Shown in pieces: positions 8,813 through 17,460 of a DNA stretch of 64,000 bases; position 1 is the stretch's first letter; the number at the start of each line of letters is the position of its first letter. The notes beneath the pieces were generated by a model, which saw nothing but the letters and a program-made list of their open reading frames with translations, was not told where the DNA came from and did no database searches. The DNA is from Paenibacillus sinensis. Lineage in GTDB: Bacteria > Bacillota > Bacilli > Paenibacillales > Paenibacillaceae. The stretch is taken from the NCBI RefSeq assembly GCF_019904155.1, contig NZ_JAHCMB010000049.1:42606-106605 (forward strand), read 5' to 3'. The position numbers and the translations under genes are program-made.

Positions 8813-9166
8813 TTACGAAGCGCGTGTGCGCATTCTGCCGCTGTTCTGGCTATCAGAAGATGAATTATCCGAGAAGCCCGATCCGGATGAAGATCCGGAA
8901 TCGCCGGAGGAATACGAACGGTCCCGGCCTGGGCCGAAGCCTTGATCCGGGCTAGAACCGCTGTCCGTTCCGGATTCCGAATCGAAATCCCACTGCGGCT
9001 GATTCTGACTATTGTCGAAGATGCTGCTGTCCTGCTGACTTTGGGTATAGGCGGTTGCGCTGCCTGCATCGGCCTGGTCGCGGTTGCCAACATATCCAAC
9101 GAAGCCGGTAAACAGAAGAGCTCCAGACACGCCGGTCAGCCATTTTATCCATTGCTGTTTTTTCAT
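8813..9166 (-). CDS. Small membrane-anchored Ser/Gly/Asp-rich protein
   Basis: A 117-residue protein not recognised as a known family. After MKKQQWIK a single hydrophobic segment (WLTGVSGALLFTGFVGYVG) forms an N-terminal anchor or uncleaved signal. The remaining ~90 residues are low-complexity, rich in Ser, Gly, Asp and Gln, and should be outside the cell. The ATG at 9166 is preferred over a GTG nine bases upstream because GAGGG is spaced correctly for it. It is the first gene of a minus-strand set with apbE and the ferric-reductase-like gene. A DAGSAT segment is reminiscent of, but does not match, the flavinylation consensus. Its role may be as an extracellular electron-transfer spacer, which is inference. 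Confidence 0.6.
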   Translation of the reverse strand: MKKQQWIKWLTGVSGALLFTGFVGYVGNRDQADAGSATAYTQSQQDSSIFDNSQNQPQWDFDSESGTDSGSSPDQGFGPGRDRSYSSGDSGSSSGSGFSDNSSSDSQNSGRMRTRAS

Positions 9167-9321
9167 CGTGATCACACCCTCGTCTTTAGTGATACTTCAA
9201 AGATTAATCGCTATTGGTGAAAAAATAGTGAAATATTGCGCTGGATGCTTTTTCATATGAATTTCATCATGGCGTGATATCCTGAATTCAGAATTTTCTT
9301 ATAAAGAAGGTGAGAACGTTA

Positions 9322-10008
9322 ATGAAGATCCTGCTGGCTGAAGATGACCGGCGGCTGGGTGAGCTGATTGCTCATATGCTGAAGAAGAAAGCCGAGTGCG
9401 ATATTGATTGGGTGACAACCGGCGAAGATGCTTACCACTATGCGGCCGATTCCCAATACGACGTGCTGATACTGGATTGGATGATGCCGGAAGGTGACGG
9501 CGTGGGTGTATGCCGGAGGCTGCGGCTGGAAGGATACAGCGGGGCGGTTCTGATGCTCACAGCAAAGGACAGCCTTCAGGACAAAATCGAAGGACTTGAT
9601 GCCGGAGCCGATGATTATCTTGTGAAGCCGTTTGAAATTGACGAGCTGCTTGCCCGAATCCGGGCGCTCACCCGCCGCAACTTCGCTCCGATTCTGGAGC
9701 AGGAAATGAAGCTGGGAGATTTGGTGCTCAACCGGACCGCTCAGGTGGTGAAGCGCGGCAGCGAGTCCGTCCAGCTTACCCCTCGGGAATTCCAGCTTCT
9801 CGATTTACTGGTTCAGAACCTGGGTATTGTCTTGACGAGGGAGGTCATTCTGGACCGGATTTGGGGGCTGGATAGCGATGTCGGCCCCAAGACGATAGAT
9901 GCTACAATAAAGCTGCTGCGCAAAAAGCTCGGCGAAATTACGAATGAGGACTGGATTCAGAGCGTTCGGGGGGTTGGCTATAAAATTGAGAAAGAGATGG
10001 TTCACTAA
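9322..10008 (+). CDS. OmpR/PhoB-family response regulator
   Basis: A 228-residue two-component regulator. The receiver domain has the acidic pair EDD near the N terminus, the phosphoacceptor Asp in DVLILDWMMPEGDG, and Lys in DYLVKPFEIDELLARI. The C-terminal winged-helix domain (LTPREFQLLDLLVQNLGIVLTREVIL and TIDATIKLLRKKLGE) binds DNA. ATG 9322 is preferred over GTG 9310 because AAGGTGA is 7 bases before it. It overlaps the histidine kinase gene and is divergent from the small protein/apbE/ferric-reductase set, its likely target. Confidence 0.9.
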   Translation: MKILLAEDDRRLGELIAHMLKKKAECDIDWVTTGEDAYHYAADSQYDVLILDWMMPEGDGVGVCRRLRLEGYSGAVLMLTAKDSLQDKIEGLDAGADDYLVKPFEIDELLARIRALTRRNFAPILEQEMKLGDLVLNRTAQVVKRGSESVQLTPREFQLLDLLVQNLGIVLTREVILDRIWGLDSDVGPKTIDATIKLLRKKLGEITNEDWIQSVRGVGYKIEKEMVH

Positions 10009-11449
10009 GCGGCTTCCAAAATGGAGATTTTCGGAAGGCAAACCGCAGGACAATGATGTCATCCGGCTTACGCAGCGCAGATTGACGATACGCTATAGTG
10101 CCGTTCTGGTCGGGTTCCTGCTGCTGTTCATTGTAACGGTGTACTTGCTGCTGCATTACCTTCTTATGAATCAGCAGAAGCAGCAATTGAACAGCTGGCT
10201 CGAACAACAACTATACGCTCTGCATGAGAACTGGGAACATGGCCAGGGGAGGAAAAGCTATCTCGGCGACGGTAGCAAGCAGGGAGGAGGATCTCGCGCC
10301 GGCGTCAATGAGATCGCTGGATTTGTCGCGGACACATCGGGAAATTTGCTTCCATTGAATCCCGACAGTGTGACTCTGGTGAGTCAGCTTGCAAACACCC
10401 TAAGTGACGGTTGGGCAGATACCTATACACCCGAGGGCGAAATAACCGGATATTGGTCTCTTTGGCTGAATGACAATGAGACAACGGCTGTTTCAGAACA
10501 GGGCAGCGAAGGCGATTTAACCGCAGAAGTCCCAGGGGTGACAGGCAAAAGCAAGCTCCTTGTAGCCGGACGGGCGATTGTGGATGGAGGGCATGTGCTG
10601 GGCGTGATCTATGGAGCCAAGGATATTACGGCACAGCATCGCTTGTTCCAATGGCTTCTGGCAGTCCTTGCAGCCGTATCGGTTCTCTTTGCGGGATTTG
10701 CTGTGTTTCTGAGCCATAAGATGTCTTCCAAGGCCATGATTCCGGTTAAGCGTTCTTTTGCAAGACAGAGGGAATTTGTCGCAGATGCTTCCCACGAGCT
10801 TCGAACCCCTTTAAGCGTGCTGATGTCCTCGGTCGATGCGCTCGAAATGGAGGGGGTGGGCGAAGGGGAGCCTTTTGTCCGAAGGGTGCTGGACAATATG
10901 AGAGACGAAGCCAAGCGCATGATCCGGCTGTCGGATAGTCTGCTGACGCTCGCCCGGTCGGATTCGGGTGCGGCGGCGCTCCGGATGGAGAACTTTGATC
11001 TTGGGGCGGTCGCTGAACGGATTGCGGACTCCTTCAAGCCAATGGCGCTCTCCAAAGCCATAACGCTCCGTAATGAACGGAAGGGGCCGATTCCATTCCG
11101 CGGCGATTCAGAGCGGTTGTCCCAGCTGCTTGTCATCCTGCTGGACAATGCCATTAAGTATACGCCGGATGGAGGCTTGGTTGAACTCTCGGTCTTCGCG
11201 ATGGAGGCCAAGGTTCAGAAGCTTGTCATCGAAGTGCGGGATAACGGGATCGGCATCAAGCCGGAGGATCGGGAGCGGGTCTTTGAACGGTTCTATCGGG
11301 AGGAGAAATCAAGAGCCCGGGAGCTCGGCGGTCATGGGCTCGGACTTTCGATCGCCAAGTGGATCGTCGAAGCCCACGGAGGAACCATAGAAGTGACCGG
11401 ATCACCCGGAGAGGGCAGCATCTTCAGGGCGGAGCTTCCGAACGGCTAA
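9944..11449 (+). CDS. Two-component sensor histidine kinase
   Basis: A membrane histidine kinase of up to 501 residues. Two transmembrane segments (LVGFLLLFIVTVYLLLHYLL and WLLAVLAAVSVLFAGFAVFL) flank an extracellular sensor of about 140 residues. The catalytic core has the H box (DASHELRTPLSVL), N box (LLDNAIKYTPDGG), and G boxes (DNGIGIKPEDRERVF and HGLGLSIAKWIVEAHGG). No HAMP domain is obvious. The ATG at 9944 overlaps the regulator gene by 65 bp without a clear ribosome site, so a later TTG (9986 or about 10080) could be the true start. The signal sensed is unknown. Confidence 0.88.
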   Translation: MRTGFRAFGGLAIKLRKRWFTKRLPKWRFSEGKPQDNDVIRLTQRRLTIRYSAVLVGFLLLFIVTVYLLLHYLLMNQQKQQLNSWLEQQLYALHENWEHGQGRKSYLGDGSKQGGGSRAGVNEIAGFVADTSGNLLPLNPDSVTLVSQLANTLSDGWADTYTPEGEITGYWSLWLNDNETTAVSEQGSEGDLTAEVPGVTGKSKLLVAGRAIVDGGHVLGVIYGAKDITAQHRLFQWLLAVLAAVSVLFAGFAVFLSHKMSSKAMIPVKRSFARQREFVADASHELRTPLSVLMSSVDALEMEGVGEGEPFVRRVLDNMRDEAKRMIRLSDSLLTLARSDSGAAALRMENFDLGAVAERIADSFKPMALSKAITLRNERKGPIPFRGDSERLSQLLVILLDNAIKYTPDGGLVELSVFAMEAKVQKLVIEVRDNGIGIKPEDRERVFERFYREEKSRARELGGHGLGLSIAKWIVEAHGGTIEVTGSPGEGSIFRAELPNG

Positions 11450-11526
11450 GTGCTACTAAACCTTGTGATGTATCGCTTGTTTGCGGAATGATCTGCTCAG
11501 AAAGTACCCGTAGGGTACAAAAACCG

Positions 11527-11568
11527 GCCGGCAGTTCAAGGCATTGCCTTGGCTCCGGCTTCATTTTT
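11527..11568 (+). terminator. Intrinsic terminator after the two-component genes
   Basis: GCCGG (11527-11531) and CAAGGC pair with GCCTTG and CCGGC (11555-11559), with TTCATTTTT following. Confidence 0.7.
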
Positions 11569-11639
11569 GGATCAGCCAAAAGCCGGGACATCCGGCCAGT
11601 AAACCTGCAGCTTCAATGAGCAAGGCCGCCGATTTCGTA

Positions 11640-11699
11640 TTGACAAGCAGTGGAGATGCCCCTATAGTTATATTTTAGTGAGAGTGAGAATCATTATCA
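11640..11699 (+). promoter_or_regulatory. Promoter with Fur box for the siderophore-binding lipoprotein gene
   Basis: TTGACA (11640-11645) and TATAGT (11663-11668) are spaced by 17 bases. A 7-1-7 Fur box, TGAGAATCATTATCA (11685-11699), differs by one base from the Bacillus consensus TGATAATnATTATCA and lies just after the predicted transcription start. Iron-bound Fur would block the gene, which starts at 11738. Confidence 0.85.
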
Positions 11700-11737
11700 C
11701 ATAAATATAGTTCCGGACTAGAAGGGGGAAAATCATC

Positions 11738-12724
11738 ATGAGAAAATGGCTGACACCTGTGCTGCTGCTGACATTGATAATACTTACGGCGTGCGGAAAC
11801 CAGGCGGCGAACAATAACACCGCAGCCGGAACAGCAGCGCCAAGCGAGGCTGCCAAGGCATCGGCGGCTGCAAGCAGCAGCGCTCCGGCGGCGTCCGCTC
11901 CGGCTGATGGCGGAACAATTACATACGAATCCCAGACGGGACCGATTGTAGTTCCGGCGAACCCGCAGCGAATCGTCGCTCTCACCAATGCGCCCAATGT
12001 GATTTCGCTTGGCGGCACTTTGGTTGGAGTCGATGAATGGACTGGCAAAAATCCGCTGTTCACGGATAAGCTCAGCGGCGTTAAGGTAGTGTCGGAAGAT
12101 AGCCTCGAGGATATTATCGAGCTGAAGCCTGACCTGATCATCGCCGGCGACTACATGAAGAACCTGGACAAGCTGGCGCAAATTGCGCCGACGGTCGTGT
12201 ATACATGGGGCAAGCTGGATTATCTGAACCAGCAGATTGAGATCGGCAAGCTGCTGAACAAACAGACTGAAGCGCAGGCCTGGGTTGATGACTTCAAGAC
12301 GCGCGCTGAAGCCGCAGGCAAAGAGATTAAGGCGAAGATCGGTGAGAATGCCACGGTGTCCGTGTTTGAGTATGATGCCAAGAGCATTTATGTATTCGGG
12401 AACAACTGGGCACGCGGCACGGAAGTGCTGTACCAGGCTATGGGTCTGAAAATGCCGGAAGCGGTGAAGAAAGACGCTCTCGGTCCGGGCTATTACACGC
12501 TGTCAAATGAGACGGTACCGCAATATGCAGGCGATTATATCGTGCTAAGCAAGCCGGCGTCGAACAGTGAGAATGCCTTCTTCTCGAGTGACACCTGGAA
12601 GAACATTCCGGCTGTGAAGAACGGGCATGTGATCGAGATTGAGTCGGAGAAATCCAGCTACAGCGATCCGACTACGCTCGAGTATTTGCTGAAGGTCTTT
12701 ACAGACGGATTCCTGGCTAAGTAA
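11738..12724 (+). CDS. Iron-siderophore ABC transporter substrate-binding lipoprotein
   Basis: A 328-residue lipoprotein of the periplasmic-binding fold class III (FhuD/FeuA type). The signal ends in the lipobox LTAC, giving Cys19 as the lipidated residue, then an Ala/Ser-rich linker to about residue 65. The segments NPQRIVALTNAPNVISLGG and IIELKPDLIIAG are characteristic of ferric-siderophore binders, and the C terminus reads EYLLKVFTDGF. No permease or ATPase gene is adjacent, so it must use a transporter encoded elsewhere. A Fur box controls its promoter. The hydroxamate class is most likely by resemblance to FhuD2/YxeB-type proteins, but the ligand is not certain. Confidence 0.85.
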   Translation: MRKWLTPVLLLTLIILTACGNQAANNNTAAGTAAPSEAAKASAAASSSAPAASAPADGGTITYESQTGPIVVPANPQRIVALTNAPNVISLGGTLVGVDEWTGKNPLFTDKLSGVKVVSEDSLEDIIELKPDLIIAGDYMKNLDKLAQIAPTVVYTWGKLDYLNQQIEIGKLLNKQTEAQAWVDDFKTRAEAAGKEIKAKIGENATVSVFEYDAKSIYVFGNNWARGTEVLYQAMGLKMPEAVKKDALGPGYYTLSNETVPQYAGDYIVLSKPASNSENAFFSSDTWKNIPAVKNGHVIEIESEKSSYSDPTTLEYLLKVFTDGFLAK

Positions 12725-12780
12725 TGCAGATACTGATGTAACAGAGCTAACAGGGCTAGGAAACGGGCGCACAACAGGCA

Positions 12781-12825
12781 AGCCGGCCAGTCAAGGAATG
12801 ACTCCTTGACTGGCCGGCTTTTTTT
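12781..12825. terminator. Strong bidirectional terminator
   Basis: A 17-bp perfect stem (12781-12797 with 12803-12819), AGCCGGCCAGTCAAGGA and its complement, followed by a T7 run. It separates the siderophore-binding gene from the convergent CoA-disulfide reductase gene. Confidence 0.92.
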
Positions 12826-12839
12826 GCTGCTGCTTATAA

Positions 12840-15359
12840 TTAGATGAACAGATTATGTCCGGCCTGGTCTGCCTGGCCCAGATAATAACCGACGCCGCCG
12901 AATCCGATATTGTCGATCAGCTCTTCCCGTTTGATCCCCATCAGATCCATCGACATTTGGCAGGCGACAATTTCGACGCCCTGGTCGAGTGCGCTCTGGA
13001 TCAGCTCTTCGAGAGAAGAGACATTCTTGCTCTTCATCAGGGATCGGATCATCTTAGGACCGGCTCCTAGCATATTCATCTGCGACAGCTTCAGCTTCCG
13101 GCTGCCGCGCGGCATCATGGCGCCGAACATCCGGCCGATGAAATCCTTGCGGACCGGGACCTTGCTGGATTTGCGAATGATGTTGAGACCCCAGAAGGTA
13201 AAGAACATGGTGACCTTCTTGCCGCTTGACGCGGCTCCATTCGCAATAATGAATGAAGCGATGGCTTTGTCCAGATCGCCGCTGAAGACGACCATCGTGC
13301 TTCCATTGCGCGCAGCGTCCTGCTGCGGAGCAGATGCGCTCTCTTGAACGGTGCCGTCTTTGCGCAGATAGGCTTCGATGGCGCCGCCGGGCAGCTTCGT
13401 CAGCCGTTCAAGCGGGTGACGCGACATGCGGGCCCATGCCTGAATGTCCTCATAGAAGCCCGGATCGGTGGCGGTCGCCTTCAGGATCTGTCCCGTCTCC
13501 AGCTTGTCGATGTTCATCTTCACTTGAATAAGCGGACCGGGACAGCAGAGACCGCAGGCGTCCAGCTCGGCATCGGCTTCAAGCTCCGTACCAACGGGCA
13601 CCGGTTTAGAGCCGAAGTCGGCCTTAATGACATTGCTGCCCGTATCCGGTTTGACTTCCTTATCTCCCGTTCCAGACTTCCCGCCATTCGGATCGGTAGG
13701 AGAAGTCGGCTTTGGGGTGTAACGGAACATCTGATACGTCTTATAGCCGCCCGTAAGATTTTTGACACGATAGCCTTTCTGTTTCAGGATACGGGAAGCG
13801 GTATAGCCTCTTAAGCCAACCTGACAGTAAACCCAGATTTCCTTGCTTGGGTCCAGTTCATTCAACCGGTTCCGCAGTTCGTCCACCGGGATGTTAATAG
13901 AGCCTTCGATATGACCGTTCGCATGCTCCATTTCCGTACGGACATCAACCAGCTGTACGGATTTCGGATCAAGGTCCTTCAGGTCAGCAGGGACCACAAC
14001 CTCGGTCAGTCCGAGCACGACATTCTCCGCTGTGTAGCCTGCCATATTAACGGGGTCCTTGGCCGAAGAATAAGGAGGAGCGTAAGCGAGCTCCAGTTCG
14101 GCAAGATCCTGAACCGTTCCACCGAAGCGGATCACCGCGGCGATGTCGTCAATTCGCTTGTCCACACCGTCGTTGCCGACAGCCTGCGCGCCGAGCACCT
14201 TGCCCTTGGCGTCAAAGATCAGCTTCATCGACAGCGGCATGGCCCCGGGATAATACGAAGCATGGGAGCCGGGATGAATGTACACGGTTTGATAGGAGAG
14301 TCCCAGACGCTTCAATGTTTTCTCGTTGTTACCTGTAGCCGCACCCGTCAAATCGAATACCTTCAGGATAGAAGTCCCTTGAGTGCCTTTATATTCGGTG
14401 CATAGTCCAGCGACATTGTCTGCCGCAATCCGCCCCTGCTTATTGGCCGGTCCCGCAAGCGGCACAGCCGTCTTTTGTCCGTTCACGAAGTCAACCACTT
14501 CTACAGCGTCGCCGACGGCGTAGACGTTCTCGAGATTGGTCATCATATGCGTATCGACGACAATATGTCCCCTCGGTCCGAGTTCCAGTCCGCTGTCCTT
14601 GAGAAATGCGGTATCCGGTGTGACGCCGATGGCCAGCAGCACCATCTCGCTGCGGAGTGTCTTGCCGCTGGACAGCGATACTTCGATCTGCGATTCATCT
14701 TCCTTGAAGCCCTGTACCCGGTCGGAGAAAATCAGCTGGACGCCATGATCCTCAAGCTCACGCGAGAGTACGGAAGACATTTCCGGGTCAAAAGGGGCCA
14801 GCAGCTGGTCGCCCGCTTCAATCAGCGTGACCTCAAGCCCTGCTTCTCTCAGATTCTCCGCCATCTCAACTCCGATAAAGCCGCCCCCGATCACAACGGC
14901 CGAGCGTGTCCCTTCTTCGGAGACGATGGACTTGATCCGGTCGGTATCGGGAATGTTCCGCAGTGTGTAGATGCGGGAACTTTCGATGCCCGGAAGAGCG
15001 GGACGGATCGGCTTGGCGCCGGGTGACAGGATCAGCGCGTCATAGCTTTCTTCATAAGTGCCGCGCTCGCGGCTCTGAACCGTTACTTTGCGATTCACAG
15101 GGTCGATGGAGACTACTTCGCTGTGAACTCTGACATCGAGGTTGAACCGGTTATGCATCGCCTCCGGCGTCTGCACAAGCAGCCGCGAACGGTCCTGGAT
15201 GGAGCCGCCGATATAATAGGGCAGCCCGCAGTTGGCGAATGAAATATAGGCGTCCCGCTCGAACATAACAATATGGGCTTCCTCGTCCAGTCTGCGAAGC
15301 CGGGCGGCGGCGGAAGCGCCGCCGGCCACACCGCCGACAATCAATATTTTTCTACTCAT
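12840..15359 (-). CDS. CoA-disulfide reductase fused to rhodanese, TusA and DsrE-like domains
   Basis: An 839-residue cytoplasmic multidomain sulfur enzyme. Residues about 1-450 form the FAD/NAD(P)H disulfide reductase (GGVAGGASAAARLRR, then the active Cys in FANCGLPYYIGG). Next is a rhodanese domain (about 460-560) with active-site loop CQVGLRG. A TusA domain (about 605-680) follows, with CPGP, and the C-terminal ~160 residues are a DsrE/YrkE-type domain (FSGDLDKAIASFIIANGAA to CQMSMDLMGI). Together these can reduce CoA persulfides or polysulfides and relay sulfane sulfur. ATG 15359 is chosen at MSRKILIVGG; it overlaps the ArsR gene stop by 8 bp, so both form one operon. Confidence 0.88.
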   Translation of the reverse strand: MSRKILIVGGVAGGASAAARLRRLDEEAHIVMFERDAYISFANCGLPYYIGGSIQDRSRLLVQTPEAMHNRFNLDVRVHSEVVSIDPVNRKVTVQSRERGTYEESYDALILSPGAKPIRPALPGIESSRIYTLRNIPDTDRIKSIVSEEGTRSAVVIGGGFIGVEMAENLREAGLEVTLIEAGDQLLAPFDPEMSSVLSRELEDHGVQLIFSDRVQGFKEDESQIEVSLSSGKTLRSEMVLLAIGVTPDTAFLKDSGLELGPRGHIVVDTHMMTNLENVYAVGDAVEVVDFVNGQKTAVPLAGPANKQGRIAADNVAGLCTEYKGTQGTSILKVFDLTGAATGNNEKTLKRLGLSYQTVYIHPGSHASYYPGAMPLSMKLIFDAKGKVLGAQAVGNDGVDKRIDDIAAVIRFGGTVQDLAELELAYAPPYSSAKDPVNMAGYTAENVVLGLTEVVVPADLKDLDPKSVQLVDVRTEMEHANGHIEGSINIPVDELRNRLNELDPSKEIWVYCQVGLRGYTASRILKQKGYRVKNLTGGYKTYQMFRYTPKPTSPTDPNGGKSGTGDKEVKPDTGSNVIKADFGSKPVPVGTELEADAELDACGLCCPGPLIQVKMNIDKLETGQILKATATDPGFYEDIQAWARMSRHPLERLTKLPGGAIEAYLRKDGTVQESASAPQQDAARNGSTMVVFSGDLDKAIASFIIANGAASSGKKVTMFFTFWGLNIIRKSSKVPVRKDFIGRMFGAMMPRGSRKLKLSQMNMLGAGPKMIRSLMKSKNVSSLEELIQSALDQGVEIVACQMSMDLMGIKREELIDNIGFGGVGYYLGQADQAGHNLFI

Positions 15360-15648
15360 TCTGTGATTCCTCCTTAAGCAATAGTTGAACCAGGCGTACA
15401 ATCCGATCGTCTCTGACTGAATAATAATTCTCCAGACCGCTGCGCTGCGTCTCGACTATGCCCAGAGAGCGAAGCTTCTGCAAATGCTGGGATACGGTTG
15501 ATTGCGGCAGGTCCAGGCATTCCTGCATGTAGGTCACGTTGCAGCTGCCTTTATCGATTAGCCCTTTGATAATGCACAACCGTACTGGATGAGCGATTGC
15601 TTTGAGCAGTTCAGCACTCTGGGTGTAGGCTTTAAACTGGTTATCCAT
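15352..15648 (-). CDS. ArsR/SmtB-family repressor of the CoA-disulfide reductase fusion
   Basis: A 98-residue winged-helix regulator. The recognition helix region is LPQSTVSQHLQKLRSLGIVETQRSG. Three cysteines (Cys25, Cys36, Cys44) are clustered near the second and third helices, which could sense persulfide or thiol stress; the metal-binding CVC motif of arsenic sensors is absent, and so is the C-terminal Cys of SqrR/BigR. Its 8-bp overlap with the downstream sulfur-transfer fusion and an inverted repeat in its own promoter point to autoregulation in response to reactive sulfur. The inducer is inference. Confidence 0.8.
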   Translation of the reverse strand: MDNQFKAYTQSAELLKAIAHPVRLCIIKGLIDKGSCNVTYMQECLDLPQSTVSQHLQKLRSLGIVETQRSGLENYYSVRDDRIVRLVQLLLKEESQNE

Positions 15649-15698
15649 GAACAGGTTTCACCTCGAGGATTATAAGTTTCAAAAACAGCATTCATCGC

Positions 15699-15736
15699 TA
15701 TATCGAAATATTACGATATATGGATTGAAAAATCAA
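15699..15736 (-). promoter_or_regulatory. Promoter and operator of the arsR-like/CoA-disulfide reductase operon
   Basis: On the minus strand, TTGATT (15736-15731) and TAATAT (15713-15708) are 17 bases apart. The -10 lies inside a perfect inverted repeat, TATATCG-N8-CGATATA (15699-15720), well placed for repression by the ArsR-type protein. Confidence 0.7.
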
Positions 15737-15829
15737 TACCCAAAATCACTAATCCTGGCGACAGGTAGTAGCTTGGAATGCGGTTTGTGCATAGATTGTT
15801 CTATACCGGGCATGAGGTGAGGTGAGTCT

Positions 15830-16468
15830 ATGGATTTCGAGGAGATCGCAGGATTAAGCTACACCGCCATTCACAGCTTAGGCCATAACTGTCTGACCGC
15901 AACGGAGCTGCGCCGGTCGGGTCTGCGAATGCAAGCAGGGCCTCTGGACTGGATGTACGCGCCTGACGCCCGAGGAGTAATTGACCTGCTCCTGGCCGAT
16001 TTTCAGGACTTTTTTGACAAATCGAATCTGGAAGTAACAGGGATTAATTCTGTGTCCCAATGCTATATGGTGGTGGATAGAAAGTATCATATGGTATCTA
16101 TGCATGATTTCGGAGTGGGGAAGAACAGCTCAGATGATCTGAGGGAGTGGGAGGCTGTCAATCACAAGCTGAAGCTCAGGTCGGAACGAATGCTGGCACA
16201 GATGAGGACGCTGCCCGCCATGTTGTTTATCCGGACAGACACAACCTATGAGGAAGCGGCTGAGCTCTCCTCCATTCTGGAACACAAGACAGCCGGCAGC
16301 GCCCGCCTGCTGATTATCAATCATACGTCAGACATACAGACACCTGCAGATCTGCATTGTCAGAACAGCAGGATTTGCATGATGCAAATCCCGCAAGTTC
16401 CGGATATGTTCGAGGATAATCGACCGGTGTGGGAGCAAATAATGGGCAGATTGCGGACCATTGCCTAA
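15830..16468 (+). CDS. DUF1796 putative papain-like cysteine peptidase
   Basis: A 212-residue protein matching the DUF1796 pattern: HSLGHNCLTATELRRSGLR near the N terminus, then AGPLDWMYAP and FQDFFDKSNLEV. The conserved Cys (Cys21) and the later His in VSMHDFGVG fit the predicted papain-like peptidase fold. The cellular role is not established. Members often lie near surface polysaccharide genes, as here: the next genes are a sugar-nucleotide epimerase, a dehydrogenase and glycosyltransferases. GAGGTGAGG precedes the ATG at 15830. Confidence 0.75.
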   Translation: MDFEEIAGLSYTAIHSLGHNCLTATELRRSGLRMQAGPLDWMYAPDARGVIDLLLADFQDFFDKSNLEVTGINSVSQCYMVVDRKYHMVSMHDFGVGKNSSDDLREWEAVNHKLKLRSERMLAQMRTLPAMLFIRTDTTYEEAAELSSILEHKTAGSARLLIINHTSDIQTPADLHCQNSRICMMQIPQVPDMFEDNRPVWEQIMGRLRTIA

Positions 16469-16500
16469 TACGCTTCTCTAAGTCCGCTTAATCCAATTCT

Positions 16501-17460
16501 TCAGAGATAATAATCCAAAGTGCGTCTGATCCCTTCTTCAAGCGGCACTTCTTCCCGGTATGGAGTCAGCCGAAGCAGTTTGTCGATAACGGGAGCCCTC
16601 CGGGAGACGCTGCCGCGGGGAGAGGGGTGAAGCTCAAGCTGACCCTTAATGCCGCTGATGTTCATCATGATTTCGGCGAGCTCCAGCATGCTGAGTTCCC
16701 TCGTGCCGCCGACGTTGACCGTCTCACCTGCTGTCTTTGGCTCATGAGCGCAGAGAACGGTTGCCTTAACCGCATCGTCGATGTACATGAAGGAACGGGT
16801 GTCCGAGTACCCGTACAGCTCGAACCGGCCTTTCTTAAGCCGCCGGGCGAAGTCCGGCATCACATGCTTGTCGCCCATTCTCGGGCCGTACACATTGTGG
16901 TAGCGGATAATCGTGAACGGGAAGCCTTGGGAGCTGCCCGCCTGATGCACGAGCACCTCGCCGTGAAGCTTGGATGCGGCATAAGACCATCTGGGATTGG
17001 CGGGGTCCGGAATGACAAGCGGGACATCCTCTGCGGTAGGGACCGGCCAGTTAAAAGAATCGACAGTTCCTGCATAAGTTTCGGAGGTGCTGGCGTATAC
17101 GAATCTTCTCAGACCGGAGTCCGGGCGGCCATAATAGTCAATCAGATGGAAGGCGGGCAGCGTGCAGTGGCGCAGAACCTCATAAGGACGCTGATAGAAA
17201 TTCTGCGTACCGTTGAGAGCCGCCAGATGAAACAAATAGTCGACCTTCCCGGGCAGTTTCCGCACCTCTTCAGGGCGGGTCAAATCGACGTCATAGGCTG
17301 TCACATTCGCTCTGCTTGTGAGCTCGCGGTACAAAGAGTCCGATTCACCGCGGACGTGGTTATCTACACATATAACCAAATTTTGCGCTTCCCGGCTCAA
17401 TTGCTCCGCCAGATGGTAACCGATGAAGCCGGCTGCGCCGGTGACCAAATAAACGGTCAT
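16501..17460 (-). CDS. NAD-dependent sugar-nucleotide epimerase/dehydratase
   Basis: A 319-residue extended short-chain dehydrogenase. The NAD-binding GAAGFIG is at residues 8-14, the catalytic pair is YAASK (about residues 161-165), and the substrate-side segment RYHNVYGPRMG is typical of UDP-sugar epimerases and dehydratases. It overlaps the preceding minus-strand dehydrogenase gene by 4 bp (ATGA), so they act together, for example in making a UDP-uronic acid and then epimerising or decarboxylating it. The exact sugar is not predictable. Confidence 0.82.
   Translation of the reverse strand: MTVYLVTGAAGFIGYHLAEQLSREAQNLVICVDNHVRGESDSLYRELTSRANVTAYDVDLTRPEEVRKLPGKVDYLFHLAALNGTQNFYQRPYEVLRHCTLPAFHLIDYYGRPDSGLRRFVYASTSETYAGTVDSFNWPVPTAEDVPLVIPDPANPRWSYAASKLHGEVLVHQAGSSQGFPFTIIRYHNVYGPRMGDKHVMPDFARRLKKGRFELYGYSDTRSFMYIDDAVKATVLCAHEPKTAGETVNVGGTRELSMLELAEIMMNISGIKGQLELHPSPRGSVSRRAPVIDKLLRLTPYREEVPLEEGIRRTLDYYL

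Noticed and set aside
8960..9130. Possible flavinylation motif DAGSAT in the small protein next to apbE
   Set aside because: The consensus needs (S/T)-G-A-(T/S); the Gly between Ser and Ala is missing, so I do not claim it as an ApbE target.
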